DNA of 64,000 nucleotides from positions 18,700 through 82,699 of the forward strand of contig CACHJY010000003.1 in the NCBI GenBank assembly GCA_902580265.1, written 5' to 3'. Position 1 is the stretch's first letter; each line of letters begins with the position of its first letter. The position numbers and the translations under genes were made by a program. Below, one piece after another: positions 55,228 through 64,000 of the stretch. The notes under the pieces are model-generated. The model was not told where the DNA came from and searched no databases. It was given only the letters and a program-made list of their open reading frames with translations. Source of the stretch: an uncultured Alphaproteobacteria bacterium. GTDB lineage: Bacteria; Pseudomonadota; Alphaproteobacteria; Rhodobacterales; Rhodobacteraceae.

Positions 55228-56752
55228 TTTAGCGATTGTTGGTGCTGGAACAGCTGGTCTTGAAATTGCAAAAAATGCAAGTAGGTCAGGTTTAAAGGTG
55301 TGTTTAATAGAGCAGGGATGCTCTGAGGGCAAAAGCTATCTAAATAAAATACCGTTATTATCAGGAAAATTACTGCAAAATGATAAACACTGTTTAAGCT
55401 TTATATCCAAGAAACAAGCTGGTTTAGGAGATAGAGAACTTCCTATTCTTCAGGGAATTGGTTTTGGTGGTTCAAGCTTAATCAATGGAAATGTCTCATA
55501 CTTAGGTTTCGAGAAACGGTTTGGAGAGGTTTTTCCTTTCTGGCCAAAAAATATGTTCCAGAGAGTTAAGAAGCACATATATAATAACACAAATTTTTCG
55601 TATAATAGAGAGTACGGCTATACAGACAATCTAACCAACATTTTTTGTAAAGCCCTTAACAATATTGCAGTTCCTGAGGTCGCAGATTTAGATAATTTTA
55701 TAGAAGGATGGGCAAAAATTCATCTAAATATTCGGGGATCAAAGAGATATAATTTTTCAAATGATTTTAAAGAAAATGCAAAACACAAAAATATTGAAAA
55801 GCTAGCAAATACACGTGCGATTAAGATCTTTTTCAAAGACAACTATGCTTCAGGCGTTGAGTGCGAAAATTTTGTAACTAAGGCCAAAGTTATTGTTAAT
55901 GCAAAAAAAATTATTCTTTCGGCAGGCACAATATTTTCACCTTTAATTCTGATGCGATCGGGAATCGGAGACCCAAAAAACGTTTGTAAAGCCGGCGTAC
56001 CTTTAATTTTCCAGCAAGAACATGTAGGAAAACATTTAAAAGATCATGCAAATTTCAGGATTGAATTTGATTGTAAAGGGTTCGATACGCTTAACCAAAA
56101 AACACGTGGGTTGAAATTATTTTTCGAATTTGTCAAATATATTTCTGCAAAGAATTCGATCTTAAAAAGTCCAGGTGCCACTCTTGCCTGGAATAAATCA
56201 ACTTTTAATAAGAAAGCTAGTATAAACAACTTGGTAAGGTATCATTTGGTGCATTTTACACAAGAAAGAAGCTTATTATCGTCCAAGGGCATTAGATTTC
56301 AAAAAGATCAGCGAGCATCACTGGGGTGCTTTCAAGTTTTTCCGAGATCGGAAGGATCTATCTCTTTTAATAATAAAAACCAGATACAAATTGATCCAAA
56401 CTATTTGTCGAACAAATATGATAGAGAACTTACTTACAAAGCTTTTCGAAGCGCAATCGATCTCTTGAAAAAAGCAGGCTTTGCTAAAAGTGGAAAAGAT
56501 TTTATTAATGATGATATAAAAAGAAATATCGGGTCTGAAACGTTTTCTGGATACCATCTGATAGGAACTAATAGAATGAGCAAAAATAAAAATAGTGGAG
56601 TAGTTGATGAAAGTTTTAAAGTATTTGGGACCAACAATCTCTATGTATGTGACGCCTCGATATTTCCAGATTTCGTTTCAACACATCAATATTTGCCTAC
56701 TTTAGCAGCCAGCAAGATTTTTTGTTTAAAACAGGGGTTTCTCAATGATTAG
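55208..56752 (+). CDS. GMC-type FAD-dependent oxidoreductase
   Basis: 514 residues with the GMC pattern: N-terminal Rossmann LAIVGAGTAGLEIAKNA, IGFGGSSLINGNVSY loop, IILSAGTIFSPLILMRSGIG (signature 2) and near the C-terminus GYHLIGTNRMS plus NNLYVCDASIFPDFVS with catalytic His region. Oxidises alcohol groups on sugars, choline-like molecules or sterols. Its place between cytidylyltransferase and sugar genes hints at oxidation of a sugar hydroxyl, such as C8 of Kdo before amination (inference). Overlaps neuA by 20 bases and the neuC stop by 11 bases convergently. Confidence 0.78.
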   Translation: MSHQRYDLAIVGAGTAGLEIAKNASRSGLKVCLIEQGCSEGKSYLNKIPLLSGKLLQNDKHCLSFISKKQAGLGDRELPILQGIGFGGSSLINGNVSYLGFEKRFGEVFPFWPKNMFQRVKKHIYNNTNFSYNREYGYTDNLTNIFCKALNNIAVPEVADLDNFIEGWAKIHLNIRGSKRYNFSNDFKENAKHKNIEKLANTRAIKIFFKDNYASGVECENFVTKAKVIVNAKKIILSAGTIFSPLILMRSGIGDPKNVCKAGVPLIFQQEHVGKHLKDHANFRIEFDCKGFDTLNQKTRGLKLFFEFVKYISAKNSILKSPGATLAWNKSTFNKKASINNLVRYHLVHFTQERSLLSSKGIRFQKDQRASLGCFQVFPRSEGSISFNNKNQIQIDPNYLSNKYDRELTYKAFRSAIDLLKKAGFAKSGKDFINDDIKRNIGSETFSGYHLIGTNRMSKNKNSGVVDESFKVFGTNNLYVCDASIFPDFVSTHQYLPTLAASKIFCLKQGFLND

Positions 56753-57866
56753 AACTCTCAAAAAATGTTTTCTGTAAATTTAATTCCCAAATTTTTTTAT
56801 CGTTCAAAATCTTTGTAAACTTTTTTGCAGATTGACCAGTTCCAAAACTATTATCAGGCTCAAAGCGCTTACCCCATTGTTTTTCAACTAGCTTGTCAAG
56901 TTGTCCGTTTTTAAAGACATCAAAGTTTTTTATACTTTTTGCTCCACCTCTTTTAAATTGGCGAGAGCCAATGTTTATTGAAGAAACCCCAAGAAAAGGA
57001 GCTTCTCGAACGCCCGCTGAACTATTGCCTATAATAACATGAGAATGTTTTAGTAATGTCGAAAAATATGCAAATCTCATAGAAGGTATCTGTTTGAAAT
57101 GAGATTTGGGTAATTTTCCAATTGCCTTAAAAATTATTTCACATCCTGGATCGTTATTTGGGGCAATAACTACGAAGTTCTTTTTTGTTTTTTTTAAGGC
57201 ATCACAACAGAATTTGATCTCTTTCTTTAAACTCTCTAATTCTGAAGTAACTGAATGAAAAATAAAAATCCCATAGTCATCCCACTCAATATCGTAGTAA
57301 TTCAAGACTTCATTTAGCATAATTGAATTTCTTGCTTTATGTGCATCAAGTTCTGGAGAACCCAGCACAAAAACCCGGTCGGGATGCTCTCCAAGTTTTG
57401 TAACGCGCTTTTTTGCTGAATTTGAACTTACAAAGTGGACTGTACATAACTTTGTATTACAGTGACGATAAACTTCATCTATAGTTCCTGATACTTCTCC
57501 TCCTTCGATGTGTGCGCTTCTTATGTTCTTTGTTGCACAAACAAGGGAGGCGGCAACTGCCTCAATTCTATCGCCATGGATCAAAACAAGATCAGGTTTT
57601 AAGCGGCTTACATATTCAGAAATTCCAGTAATAGTTCGAGAAAGGATCCTGTCAGGTGGATCTCCTTCCATCTGATTGACAAATTCAAATCTTGTGATGT
57701 TTTTCATCCTTGAAACTTCTATACTAGTAAGTCCATACTTTTCTAAAAGGTGCATGCCAGTGACAAAAAAATAAATGCCAAATCCTGCTGATTTTGCGCT
57801 TGATGCTAATGGTTCAAGTTTACCGAAGTCAGCTCTTGTGCCTGTTATGAATAGCAGTTTTTTCAC
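56742..57866 (-). CDS. neuC: UDP-N-acetylglucosamine 2-epimerase, hydrolysing (NeuC-like)
   Basis: 374 residues, GT-B-like epimerase. LFITGTRADFGKLEPL at the start, LVLIHGDRIEAVAASLVC, IEGGEVSGTIDEVYRH and HVIIGNSSAGVREAPFLG are NeuC hallmarks. Makes ManNAc from UDP-GlcNAc, or the analogous step with a 2,4-diamino sugar in legionaminate synthesis. It is followed by neuB 10 bases upstream on the same strand, i.e. neuB-neuC order. Confidence 0.9.
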   Translation of the reverse strand: MKKLLFITGTRADFGKLEPLASSAKSAGFGIYFFVTGMHLLEKYGLTSIEVSRMKNITRFEFVNQMEGDPPDRILSRTITGISEYVSRLKPDLVLIHGDRIEAVAASLVCATKNIRSAHIEGGEVSGTIDEVYRHCNTKLCTVHFVSSNSAKKRVTKLGEHPDRVFVLGSPELDAHKARNSIMLNEVLNYYDIEWDDYGIFIFHSVTSELESLKKEIKFCCDALKKTKKNFVVIAPNNDPGCEIIFKAIGKLPKSHFKQIPSMRFAYFSTLLKHSHVIIGNSSAGVREAPFLGVSSINIGSRQFKRGGAKSIKNFDVFKNGQLDKLVEKQWGKRFEPDNSFGTGQSAKKFTKILNDKKIWELNLQKTFFESSNH

Positions 57867-57876
57867 ATCAATCTCT

Positions 57877-58905
57877 TTATTCCAAATCTGACCACTTTAT
57901 CTGAGTATTTTTAGCAATGTCTCGTTTTAAGGTTTTCCCTAAAACTTTTTCAAATTCGAAAGCGGGTATTTCTCCATTTCCTGGTCTTCTTGCCCAGATA
58001 TTTTGTCTATCAATAGTATCGCCCTTTTTTAGATTTTTATCGCTAACAATCGAAGATCGTGCAAACTTATAAACATCTTTTTCCACATTGGCTATAAACT
58101 TCTGTCGATCTCTTGAATAAGCTATTTCTTTGCTTTTTTTTATAAGGTGCTCGAGCTCATCTGGGTCCATTGAACAGGAAATGTCGGGCCCTTGTCGGTC
58201 TTTGGTATCAGTGAAGTGTTTTTCTATAATTGTTGCACCTAATGCAATAGCCGCTAAAGCCATTGTTGGGCCAATTGAATGATCTGAGAAACCTATCTTG
58301 GCATTAGGGAACTTATGAGATAGCTGTGCCAAGCTACCAAGCGCTATATCTTCTGGTGGGCAGGGATAAATGTTTGTACATTCTAAAAGTGCATATTCAA
58401 TATTTTTTTTCTCAAAGATTTCTACGGGCTTTTCTACCGACAATAAGTTTTGCATGCCTGTAGAAAGAATAATTGGCTTCCCGAAATTTGCTATATGCTC
58501 AATTAATAGAAGATTATCACATTCTCCAGAACCAATCTTAAAAGCAGGTACATTTATATCATTTAAAAAATCCGCTGCAGATCTTGAAAAAGGTGTGGAA
58601 ATGTAAATCATTCCCAAGTCCTCCACTAGTCGCTTTAATTTGATTTCTTCATCTTTTGTTAAGGAACATTTTTCCATTACGTCCCATATTGAGACATCCG
58701 CGTTAGGGGGCATGATTTGTTTTGCATCAGGGGTCATTTCATCATCAAGAAAGTGTGTCTGGTGTTTAATTACTTCACAGCCTCTATGAGCAGCTGTTTT
58801 AACCATTTGCTCTGCAACCTGCAAATCGCCACCATGATTGATACCCAATTCTGCAATGATTAGAGGGGCTTCTTTAGAGCTGATAGTTCTATTTTTTATT
58901 TTCAA
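57877..58905 (-). CDS. neuB: N-acetylneuraminate synthase family protein (NeuB-like)
   Basis: 342 residues: TIM-barrel domain (IIAELGINHGGDLQVAEQMV; FKIGSGECDNLLLIEHIA; GFSDHSIGPTMALAAIALGA) and C-terminal SAF/antifreeze-like domain (SIVSDKNLKKGDTIDRQNIW). Condenses ManNAc-type sugars with phosphoenolpyruvate to a nonulosonic acid. Together with NeuC and a NeuA-like gene, a sialic- or legionaminic-acid-like sugar is likely made. No 4,6-dehydratase is in the window, so the legionaminate route is not proven. Confidence 0.9.
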   Translation of the reverse strand: MKIKNRTISSKEAPLIIAELGINHGGDLQVAEQMVKTAAHRGCEVIKHQTHFLDDEMTPDAKQIMPPNADVSIWDVMEKCSLTKDEEIKLKRLVEDLGMIYISTPFSRSAADFLNDINVPAFKIGSGECDNLLLIEHIANFGKPIILSTGMQNLLSVEKPVEIFEKKNIEYALLECTNIYPCPPEDIALGSLAQLSHKFPNAKIGFSDHSIGPTMALAAIALGATIIEKHFTDTKDRQGPDISCSMDPDELEHLIKKSKEIAYSRDRQKFIANVEKDVYKFARSSIVSDKNLKKGDTIDRQNIWARRPGNGEIPAFEFEKVLGKTLKRDIAKNTQIKWSDLE

Positions 58906-58961
58906 AATTTTTAAGCCTATCTTTTAAAAATATGAATGAGTAAGATGATATTGCTCAATTA

Positions 58962-60374
58962 ATGAGCAAGCAATGCTTTAATAGGATAATTTTTTTGGAG
59001 AGTCGATTGGAATTTAGTTTGAAAAAAATATTCACCTTAATTGTTTTCAATCTTTATCAGGTTCTTTGGTATTTATTTTTGCCAATTGCATTATTGTATT
59101 TCTTTTATCGCTCTATAAAAGAACCAGGATATGCTTCAAATCTTATGGAGAGATTAAGTTTCTATAAAAAAAACTTTAAAGGAGCTTGTTGGTGCCACGC
59201 AGTATCCTTAGGAGAATTTAGAGCTGCCCGCCCAATTTTTGATAAACTTCTTCTCAATGGAGAAAAACTACTAATAACTACGCTGACTTTATCTGGCAAA
59301 CGTGCCGCCCAGCAGGAGTACCATAAAGAAATAAGTGAGAATAAAGTGGTAATTGTTTACACTCCACTTGAAATAGGCTTGATGTTTAAAAGATTCCTTA
59401 AAAATTTCAAGCCGAAGTGCTGTATAATTCTTGAGTGTGATTTATGGCCAGTAATGATCACGACTACTTACAAGGAACAAGTTCCTCTAATACTTGCCCA
59501 GGCTCAATATCCTGAAAAAGGTTTCATTAGAGATAAAAAATTCCCTTTTCTGAAAGCTAGTTTGATTGAAAAATTCGATTTAGTTTTATCTAAATCTGAA
59601 AGGCATAAGAAAAGATTTGAGTACTTTGGGGCTAAAAAAGTTTTAATTATGGGAGATGCTCGATTTGAACAAGGAGTTCCGTTAGACCAAATTAATGCAG
59701 CTTTGAAACTAAAAAAAATAGCTTTTAAGAAATATTTTACGATTTGCTTTGCCAGTATTGGGAAGCAGGAATTTGAAATAATCAGTGAAATAATAATAGA
59801 TCTATATGAAAAGTATAAGGATATTTTTTTTGTACTAGTTCCCAGACATCCCAATGACTTTAGCAAATATAAGATGCTGTTTGCAGGTAGTTCAATAAAA
59901 GTAAAAACACGTAGTGAAATTGTGTGGATCAAAACAGATTTTAAAATTTGTAATGAAAAAAAATTTAAAGACTTAAATAATTTTAGTCTTTTATGGGGTG
60001 ATAGCCTTGGAGAATTGAATTTTTATATGGCTATGTCTGATCTAGTTTTTATGGGTGACTCTTTAAACAATGAAGGATCGCATAATATAATTGAGCCCTT
60101 TGCTTTGCAAAAGTCTGTAATAGTGGGTCCAAGTATTTGGGGCATCGAATATCCAGCATTGGAAGCGCTAGATGTTGGTATTTTGAAAAAGATTAGTGGG
60201 CAAAAAGAGTTATCATCTGCTCTGGTTTCAGCTTATTATGATAAGAAAGGTATGAAATTTGATGAAAGTCATATAAAAGATATTAAAAAGTTTTATAAAA
60301 GCAACCAAGGAGCTTCTGACAGTTTTATGGATCAAATGGTCAACAATAATTTTCTAGAATTAAATAACAATTAA
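58962..60374 (+). CDS. waaA: 3-deoxy-D-manno-octulosonic acid transferase
   Basis: 470-residue inner-membrane GT-B enzyme that adds Kdo to lipid A. A membrane helix (LYQVLWYLFLPIALLYFFY) precedes WCHAVSLGEFRAARPI and LLITTLTLSGKRAAQQ (KdtA signature), then IILECDLWP (acidic acceptor) and SLNNEGSHNIIEPFAL (nucleotide-sugar-binding HNxxEP). It is in the opposite direction to neuBC. The ATG at 58962 is chosen; about 20 N-terminal residues exceed the usual start and a later start is possible. Confidence 0.9.
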   Translation: MSKQCFNRIIFLESRLEFSLKKIFTLIVFNLYQVLWYLFLPIALLYFFYRSIKEPGYASNLMERLSFYKKNFKGACWCHAVSLGEFRAARPIFDKLLLNGEKLLITTLTLSGKRAAQQEYHKEISENKVVIVYTPLEIGLMFKRFLKNFKPKCCIILECDLWPVMITTTYKEQVPLILAQAQYPEKGFIRDKKFPFLKASLIEKFDLVLSKSERHKKRFEYFGAKKVLIMGDARFEQGVPLDQINAALKLKKIAFKKYFTICFASIGKQEFEIISEIIIDLYEKYKDIFFVLVPRHPNDFSKYKMLFAGSSIKVKTRSEIVWIKTDFKICNEKKFKDLNNFSLLWGDSLGELNFYMAMSDLVFMGDSLNNEGSHNIIEPFALQKSVIVGPSIWGIEYPALEALDVGILKKISGQKELSSALVSAYYDKKGMKFDESHIKDIKKFYKSNQGASDSFMDQMVNNNFLELNNN

Positions 60375-60387
60375 CTCGAGCTCATCT

Positions 60388-61545
60388 TTATTTTCTTTGA
60401 TTATTTGGCAAATAAGTTAGTGAAAATACCGATATAAGAGCCAACGCTCCTACTAATAAAAATGCATAATAATAACTCTGGGTTAAATCAAATATTGCCC
60501 CTGCTACAATCGGTCCTGTTACTGAGCCTATTGCACCAAAAAATGTTATCTTACCAAAGATAGTGCCTAGATTTTTTAGACCAAAGTTTTCAGCGATAAT
60601 AAAAGGGGCTATTGTGAAGTGCCCTCCGTGTGAGAACCCATATAAACATAAAAGAATATAAATAAAGAGGATATTGCCTGTGAAAGGAATAGCTACTAAG
60701 GCGATAGTCATGGGTATTAGACAAATCATATATGTTTTTTTGCCTCCCAATCTATCTGCTAAAACACCGACAGAAAGTCTTCCAAAAATACTCGAAAAAC
60801 CTATTATTGATAGAAGTAAAGCACTATCCTTAAGCGATAAGCCTACATTTAAACCATGTGCTACAATATGAGTCATAGTTGTAAACATGGCAAAGAAAAT
60901 ACAAAACTGACAAAAAGCTAAAAGGTTAAAAACTTTTTTGTCCAAAAGCTCAATATTGGTTTCTTCACTAGCTGAGTTTTCGCTTGAAGTGTTTGGAGCT
61001 GACATTAGTGATGCGGCAAATACCAATCCGATGCTCGCAGCGATGCCAAGATAAAATGTAGCCATGCGCCACCCAAAACTAATAATTAATAATGCTATTA
61101 GAGGAGGCATTACCATTTGTCCCATCGCAGTTCCTATTTTGGCAATAGAAGTCACTAGCCCTCTTTTGGACTCAAACCATTTTGCAATTGTTGATAATGT
61201 CGAGATATCATGGGTACTAAGTCCAGTCCCGATAAAGAAAATAAATATCAAAAATAAATGCCAGATCTCACTGGATTTAGAAAAAAGGATGAAACCTATC
61301 CCGAAAATGAAACCATTTACTCCCAATACAATTCTTGGCCCAAGTCGGTCATTTAAATATCCTCCTGGTATCGCAAGGATGCCCCAGGCAAGCCAACCAG
61401 CAGCTCCAATTGATGAGAGAACTGTTCTTGACCAGCCGAACTCTTTTTCTAGTTCGGTCATAAGTACGCCATAGGTGAATAACATTCCAACTATTATGAA
61501 TTGAGTAAGGAATGAACCTACAACTACGTTTACTTTTTTTACCAT
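60388..61545 (-). CDS. MFS transporter, monocarboxylate/oxalate-antiporter-like
   Basis: 385 residues with about twelve hydrophobic helices. The MFS motif-A loop GYLNDRLGPRIVLG lies between helices 2 and 3, and GRLSVGVLADRLGGKKTY is its repeat between 8 and 9. The N-terminal MLFTYGVLMTELEKEFGWSR start is typical of OFA/monocarboxylate-type members. Likely carries an organic acid across the inner membrane. Stops 14 bases from the convergent waaA stop. Confidence 0.85.
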   Translation of the reverse strand: MVKKVNVVVGSFLTQFIIVGMLFTYGVLMTELEKEFGWSRTVLSSIGAAGWLAWGILAIPGGYLNDRLGPRIVLGVNGFIFGIGFILFSKSSEIWHLFLIFIFFIGTGLSTHDISTLSTIAKWFESKRGLVTSIAKIGTAMGQMVMPPLIALLIISFGWRMATFYLGIAASIGLVFAASLMSAPNTSSENSASEETNIELLDKKVFNLLAFCQFCIFFAMFTTMTHIVAHGLNVGLSLKDSALLLSIIGFSSIFGRLSVGVLADRLGGKKTYMICLIPMTIALVAIPFTGNILFIYILLCLYGFSHGGHFTIAPFIIAENFGLKNLGTIFGKITFFGAIGSVTGPIVAGAIFDLTQSYYYAFLLVGALALISVFSLTYLPNNQRK

Positions 61546-61666
61546 TTCTAAATCAGGCCTTTTAGAAAAAGACTCAGCACGTTTAGTTTTATTTTATTTA
61601 TTGATGATGCCGAGGAGAGTGTTAAAATGATGCAATAATACTATATTTGATGTTTTGGTGAAAAAA

Positions 61667-62461
61667 ATGCAAGAAAAAAAAGTGTGTTTAGTCATCGGTG
61701 CTGGAGCTGGGATTGGCGTGAATGTTGCGAAAAAATTTGCAATTTCTGGTTACCATGCAGTGATTTCAAGGAGGACTAATCAAGAAGGTTTAGATAATTC
61801 AGTAAAAGTCATTGAGAAGGAAGGTGGTAATGCAACAGGATTTTTAATCAATGCAATTGAAGAAAATTCCATAGAAAATCTTATTGAAAAAGTCGAGGAG
61901 AGTATTGGCCCGATTAGTGTTACAGTTTTCAATCTAGGATCTCAGATAGGTAATAGATCGTTATTTGAAACTTCTGACAAGGTATTTGAACGAGGTTGGA
62001 GAATGGCTACATTAGCACTTTTTCGTACGGCCAAAAAGCTTTTTCCCTATATGGAAAAAAGGGGAGGGGGCACTCTTTTAGTAACGTCATCTACAGCAGC
62101 CGTAAGGGGCAATAAGGGGCAACATTCTCATGCCGCCTCTATGGGAGGACGGCGCATGCTCTGCCAGACCCTAAACGCTGAGTTCTCCAGTAAAGGAATT
62201 CACACAACCCATATTATAATTGATGGAGCCGTCGACGCCCCCGATACGCTAGGAAAAATGCTGGGTGAAGAAGCCTATCAAGCACTGCGAAAGGAAAAGG
62301 GTTTAGAAAAAGACGGTTTATTGTTGCCTGATAAAATAGCTGAGACATATTATCATCTTGCTGATCAACACCGTTCAGCTTGGACGCATGAAGTCGATCT
62401 TAGAGCCTATAATGATGATCCTTGGTGGAACACGCCGAGAAATATAGCTAACAGTATTTAA
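61667..62461 (+). CDS. Short-chain dehydrogenase/reductase
   Basis: About 264 residues: NAD(P)-binding CLVIGAGAGIGVNVAKKFA, FNLGSQIG in place of the usual NNAG, and LLVTSSTAAVRGN with catalytic Ser. The usual YxxxK appears altered: HSHAASMGGRRMLCQ lies where Tyr-x-x-x-Lys should be, so this may be a non-classical SDR with reduced or changed activity. The open frame also includes TTG 61655 and GTG 61658; ATG 61667 is my choice. Stops four bases into the convergent thioesterase stop. Confidence 0.75.
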   Translation: MQEKKVCLVIGAGAGIGVNVAKKFAISGYHAVISRRTNQEGLDNSVKVIEKEGGNATGFLINAIEENSIENLIEKVEESIGPISVTVFNLGSQIGNRSLFETSDKVFERGWRMATLALFRTAKKLFPYMEKRGGGTLLVTSSTAAVRGNKGQHSHAASMGGRRMLCQTLNAEFSSKGIHTTHIIIDGAVDAPDTLGKMLGEEAYQALRKEKGLEKDGLLLPDKIAETYYHLADQHRSAWTHEVDLRAYNDDPWWNTPRNIANSI

Positions 62462-62910
62462 TCAATCACTTTGTATGGTTTTGGCGTGAACCATGAGCTA
62501 TCTTGAGCTATATCATTGTGGTAAAGGGACATTTGCTGAGTTCCTGTGGATACAGTAATGTTATTTTGGATCAACTGGCATTGAGTAAACGCGAAATTCT
62601 TTCCCTCGCGAAGGATCGAGGCTTCTGTCGTTACTTTGCCAGGTTGGCACGGATTTAAATATTGTATATTTAATCCTAGAGTTAGGCCGGTAGTAAAGCC
62701 TTTATGGATAAGATCAACCACAAAAAACATCGAAGCGTCTAATATAAAGGAAACAGTTCCGCCATGTGCTATTGTTCCTTTGGTATGGCAAAACTCAATA
62801 GGTATATACCAATCAACTTTAACAGTTTTGTTTTTTATGTTTAGCTCTGTGACACATGGTTCAAGTCTTTCTTGTATTTTAGCGTATCTAATCTCTGAGG
62901 GGTCTGTCAT
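62458..62910 (-). CDS. Hotdog-fold thioesterase (PaaI-like)
   Basis: 150 residues; HTKGTIAHGGTVSFILDASMFF is the hotdog helix with the catalytic region (Asp), and GLTLGLNIQYLNPCQPGKVT follows. Cytoplasmic acyl-CoA thioesterase of unknown substrate. Convergent with the SDR gene, stops overlapping by four bases. It differs clearly from the copy at 51.8 kb and is not a recent duplicate. Confidence 0.82.
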   Translation of the reverse strand: MTDPSEIRYAKIQERLEPCVTELNIKNKTVKVDWYIPIEFCHTKGTIAHGGTVSFILDASMFFVVDLIHKGFTTGLTLGLNIQYLNPCQPGKVTTEASILREGKNFAFTQCQLIQNNITVSTGTQQMSLYHNDIAQDSSWFTPKPYKVID

Positions 62911-62983
62911 CTTTTAACTTCTAATCATTTTTGTATTATTATCAAATATGAACATGAACACGATAAAAATAAAAAAAACATAA

Positions 62984-63754
62984 ATGTGCAAGCATATTTT
63001 TACTCCAATAGCTCATAGAGGAGGCACTGAGGCCGCTTTCGAAAATACTTATGAAGCGTTTGCCGATGCCTATGCACTAGGATATAGATGGTTCGAAACG
63101 GATGTACAAATTTCCAAGGATGGATTTCTATACGCCATTCATGATAATAATTTAAAGAGGATTGTTGGAATTAATATTAATATTGATCAGCTTAACTCAG
63201 AGGATTTAGATCAAATATTAATAAGCGGCAAACATAGGATTCCGAGGCTTGATTTATTGCTACGAAAGTTTCATGACGTTACCTTTAACCTGGATGCTAA
63301 AAACATAAATGCTGCTAGAGCCCTAGTAAACCTTCTAAATAGTGATAAATCCATTCAAAACCTTTGTTTGGGTTCGTTTAGCCAAAAAACGATGAATTAT
63401 ATGAGAGAGTTTTTGAAAAGAGATTTCCCCATGTCTTTTAGTCAATGGGAAGTATTCTCACTGATCTTGGACTTTAAATTCAATAAAGACCCCAAATACA
63501 GTGCTAGCTATCTTCAGATTCCGAAGAGCTATTTGGGCTATAATCTCATATCCAAAAAATTATTAGACTACTGCAAAAAAAATGGAATAAAGGTACATGT
63601 CTGGACAATTAATGAAAGAAACGAGATGAAGAAACTTATTGGAATAGGAGTTGATGGAATAATGACTGATAACTGTAGAACTCTCTTAGATGTTGCGAGG
63701 AAATATAAATTTGTCGATAAGAAAATAGTTTTAGATCCCTTTATAATTACTTAA
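62984..63754 (+). CDS. ugpQ: Glycerophosphodiester phosphodiesterase
   Basis: 256 residues with the GDPD hallmark: PIAHRGGTEAAFENTYEAF (catalytic His), WFETDVQISKDGFLYAIHD (metal-binding Glu and Asp, second His) and VHVWTINERNEM near the C-terminus. Hydrolyses glycerophosphodiesters to glycerol-3-phosphate and an alcohol. There is no signal peptide, so it is cytosolic. It lies 73 bases after the start of the divergent thioesterase gene. Confidence 0.92.
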   Translation: MCKHIFTPIAHRGGTEAAFENTYEAFADAYALGYRWFETDVQISKDGFLYAIHDNNLKRIVGININIDQLNSEDLDQILISGKHRIPRLDLLLRKFHDVTFNLDAKNINAARALVNLLNSDKSIQNLCLGSFSQKTMNYMREFLKRDFPMSFSQWEVFSLILDFKFNKDPKYSASYLQIPKSYLGYNLISKKLLDYCKKNGIKVHVWTINERNEMKKLIGIGVDGIMTDNCRTLLDVARKYKFVDKKIVLDPFIIT

Positions 63755-63829
63755 ATGTCCCAATCCACATTAAAATAAATAAATTGTTGAACTCTTTAAA
63801 GTCATAATAAATCTAAAAGATAAAATATT

Positions 63830-64000
63830 TTGCGAACAAAAAATCCCTCAGTAATCGCGCTCTCCACAGCCTCTGCAGCTTCTGTGACTGGCCTAGCTTT
63901 TATCAGTCCTATAATTTTATTAATAAAAAATCATTACAACGTTAGTTCTAACGAAGTCCAGTTGACAATAACTATTTATCTTGTGGCTATTTGTATTTCT
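63830..64000 (+). CDS. Bcr/CflA-type MFS drug-efflux transporter, N-terminal part (runs off window)
   Basis: 57 codons open to the window edge from a TTG start at 63830. Hydrophobic helix SVIALSTASAASVTGLAFIS is followed by NHYNVSSNEVQLTITIYLVA, which matches the Bcr/CflA start pattern (loop then QLTxxxY helix). Members export drugs or small metabolites by proton antiport. The TTG start is assumed from the frame, since no ATG is closer; a different start cannot be excluded. Confidence 0.65.
   Translation, partial: MRTKNPSVIALSTASAASVTGLAFISPIILLIKNHYNVSSNEVQLTITIYLVAICIS

Overview
The window is a 64 kb piece of an AT-rich, densely packed alphaproteobacterial chromosome. Gene content (ThyX, two bactofilins, a family-A sarcosine/dimethylglycine dehydrogenase-type flavoprotein, betaine-homocysteine methyltransferase, CaiB/CaiD-type CoA enzymes, nonulosonate and Kdo-transfer genes) together with the low GC content suggests a marine heterotroph, possibly near SAR116 or other low-GC planktonic Alphaproteobacteria. 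The exact lineage cannot be settled from the sequence alone. No virus-like structural genes, rRNA operon or CRISPR array were seen.

Region 1 (1-22 kb) is chromosomal backbone. It starts with a partial glyoxalase I, then thyX convergent with a flavin reductase, and a very large flagellin whose hypervariable region carries a jelly-roll-like insert. KatG and a BisC/DMSO-reductase-type molybdoenzyme follow. A bactofilin sits 12 bases ahead of an atypical MltG lytic transglycosylase, then come three unrecognised proteins, a CaiB/BaiF enzyme with an extra C-terminal domain, a secreted protein with three Ig-like repeats, a second bactofilin, and a 39-residue lipoprotein. The region closes with thrS-infC-lpxL (infC most likely starts at AUC), a glycosyltransferase and an alpha/beta hydrolase.

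Region 2 (22.1-32.4 kb) is a tandem integrative island at a tRNA-Thr(TGT) gene. The tRNA 3' part is repeated at 30.6 and 32.1 kb. The first repeat shares sequence with the integrase-side arm and the other two share the opposite arm, so the layout reads as attL, tandem junction, attR. Cargo of the first unit: tyrosine integrase, an array of five NTF2-like small proteins, many tiny membrane or lipoprotein ORFs, gene fragments, and a two-gene unit encoding a winged-helix-like protein and a small polymerase-like protein with palm motifs A, B and C of the PolA/T7-RNA-polymerase kind. The second unit has lost its integrase and carries one DUF3089 protein. An older integrase fragment lies just outside.

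Region 3 (32.4-53 kb) is metabolic. A B12-type radical SAM enzyme is divergent from an acyl-CoA ligase. A dehydratase, a 3-hydroxyisobutyrate-dehydrogenase-like gene, a HAD hydrolase and a cyclic-nucleotide-binding protein follow. A one-carbon unit (betaine-homocysteine methyltransferase, MetY, divergent Lrp regulator, dimethylglycine-dehydrogenase-type enzyme) links betaine demethylation to methionine synthesis. A CaiD-like hydratase, NDP-forming acyl-CoA synthetase and acyl-CoA dehydrogenase form a tight operon consistent with carnitine/butyrobetaine-type CoA chemistry. An amidase, a PAS-like class III cyclase, a thioesterase and an AhpD-like protein complete it.

Region 4 (53-64 kb) encodes cell-surface sugar functions: a KdnA-like aminotransferase, a NeuA-like cytidylyltransferase, a GMC oxidoreductase, NeuC, NeuB and the Kdo transferase WaaA. 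These are followed by two MFS transporters (one partial), an SDR, a thioesterase and a glycerophosphodiesterase.
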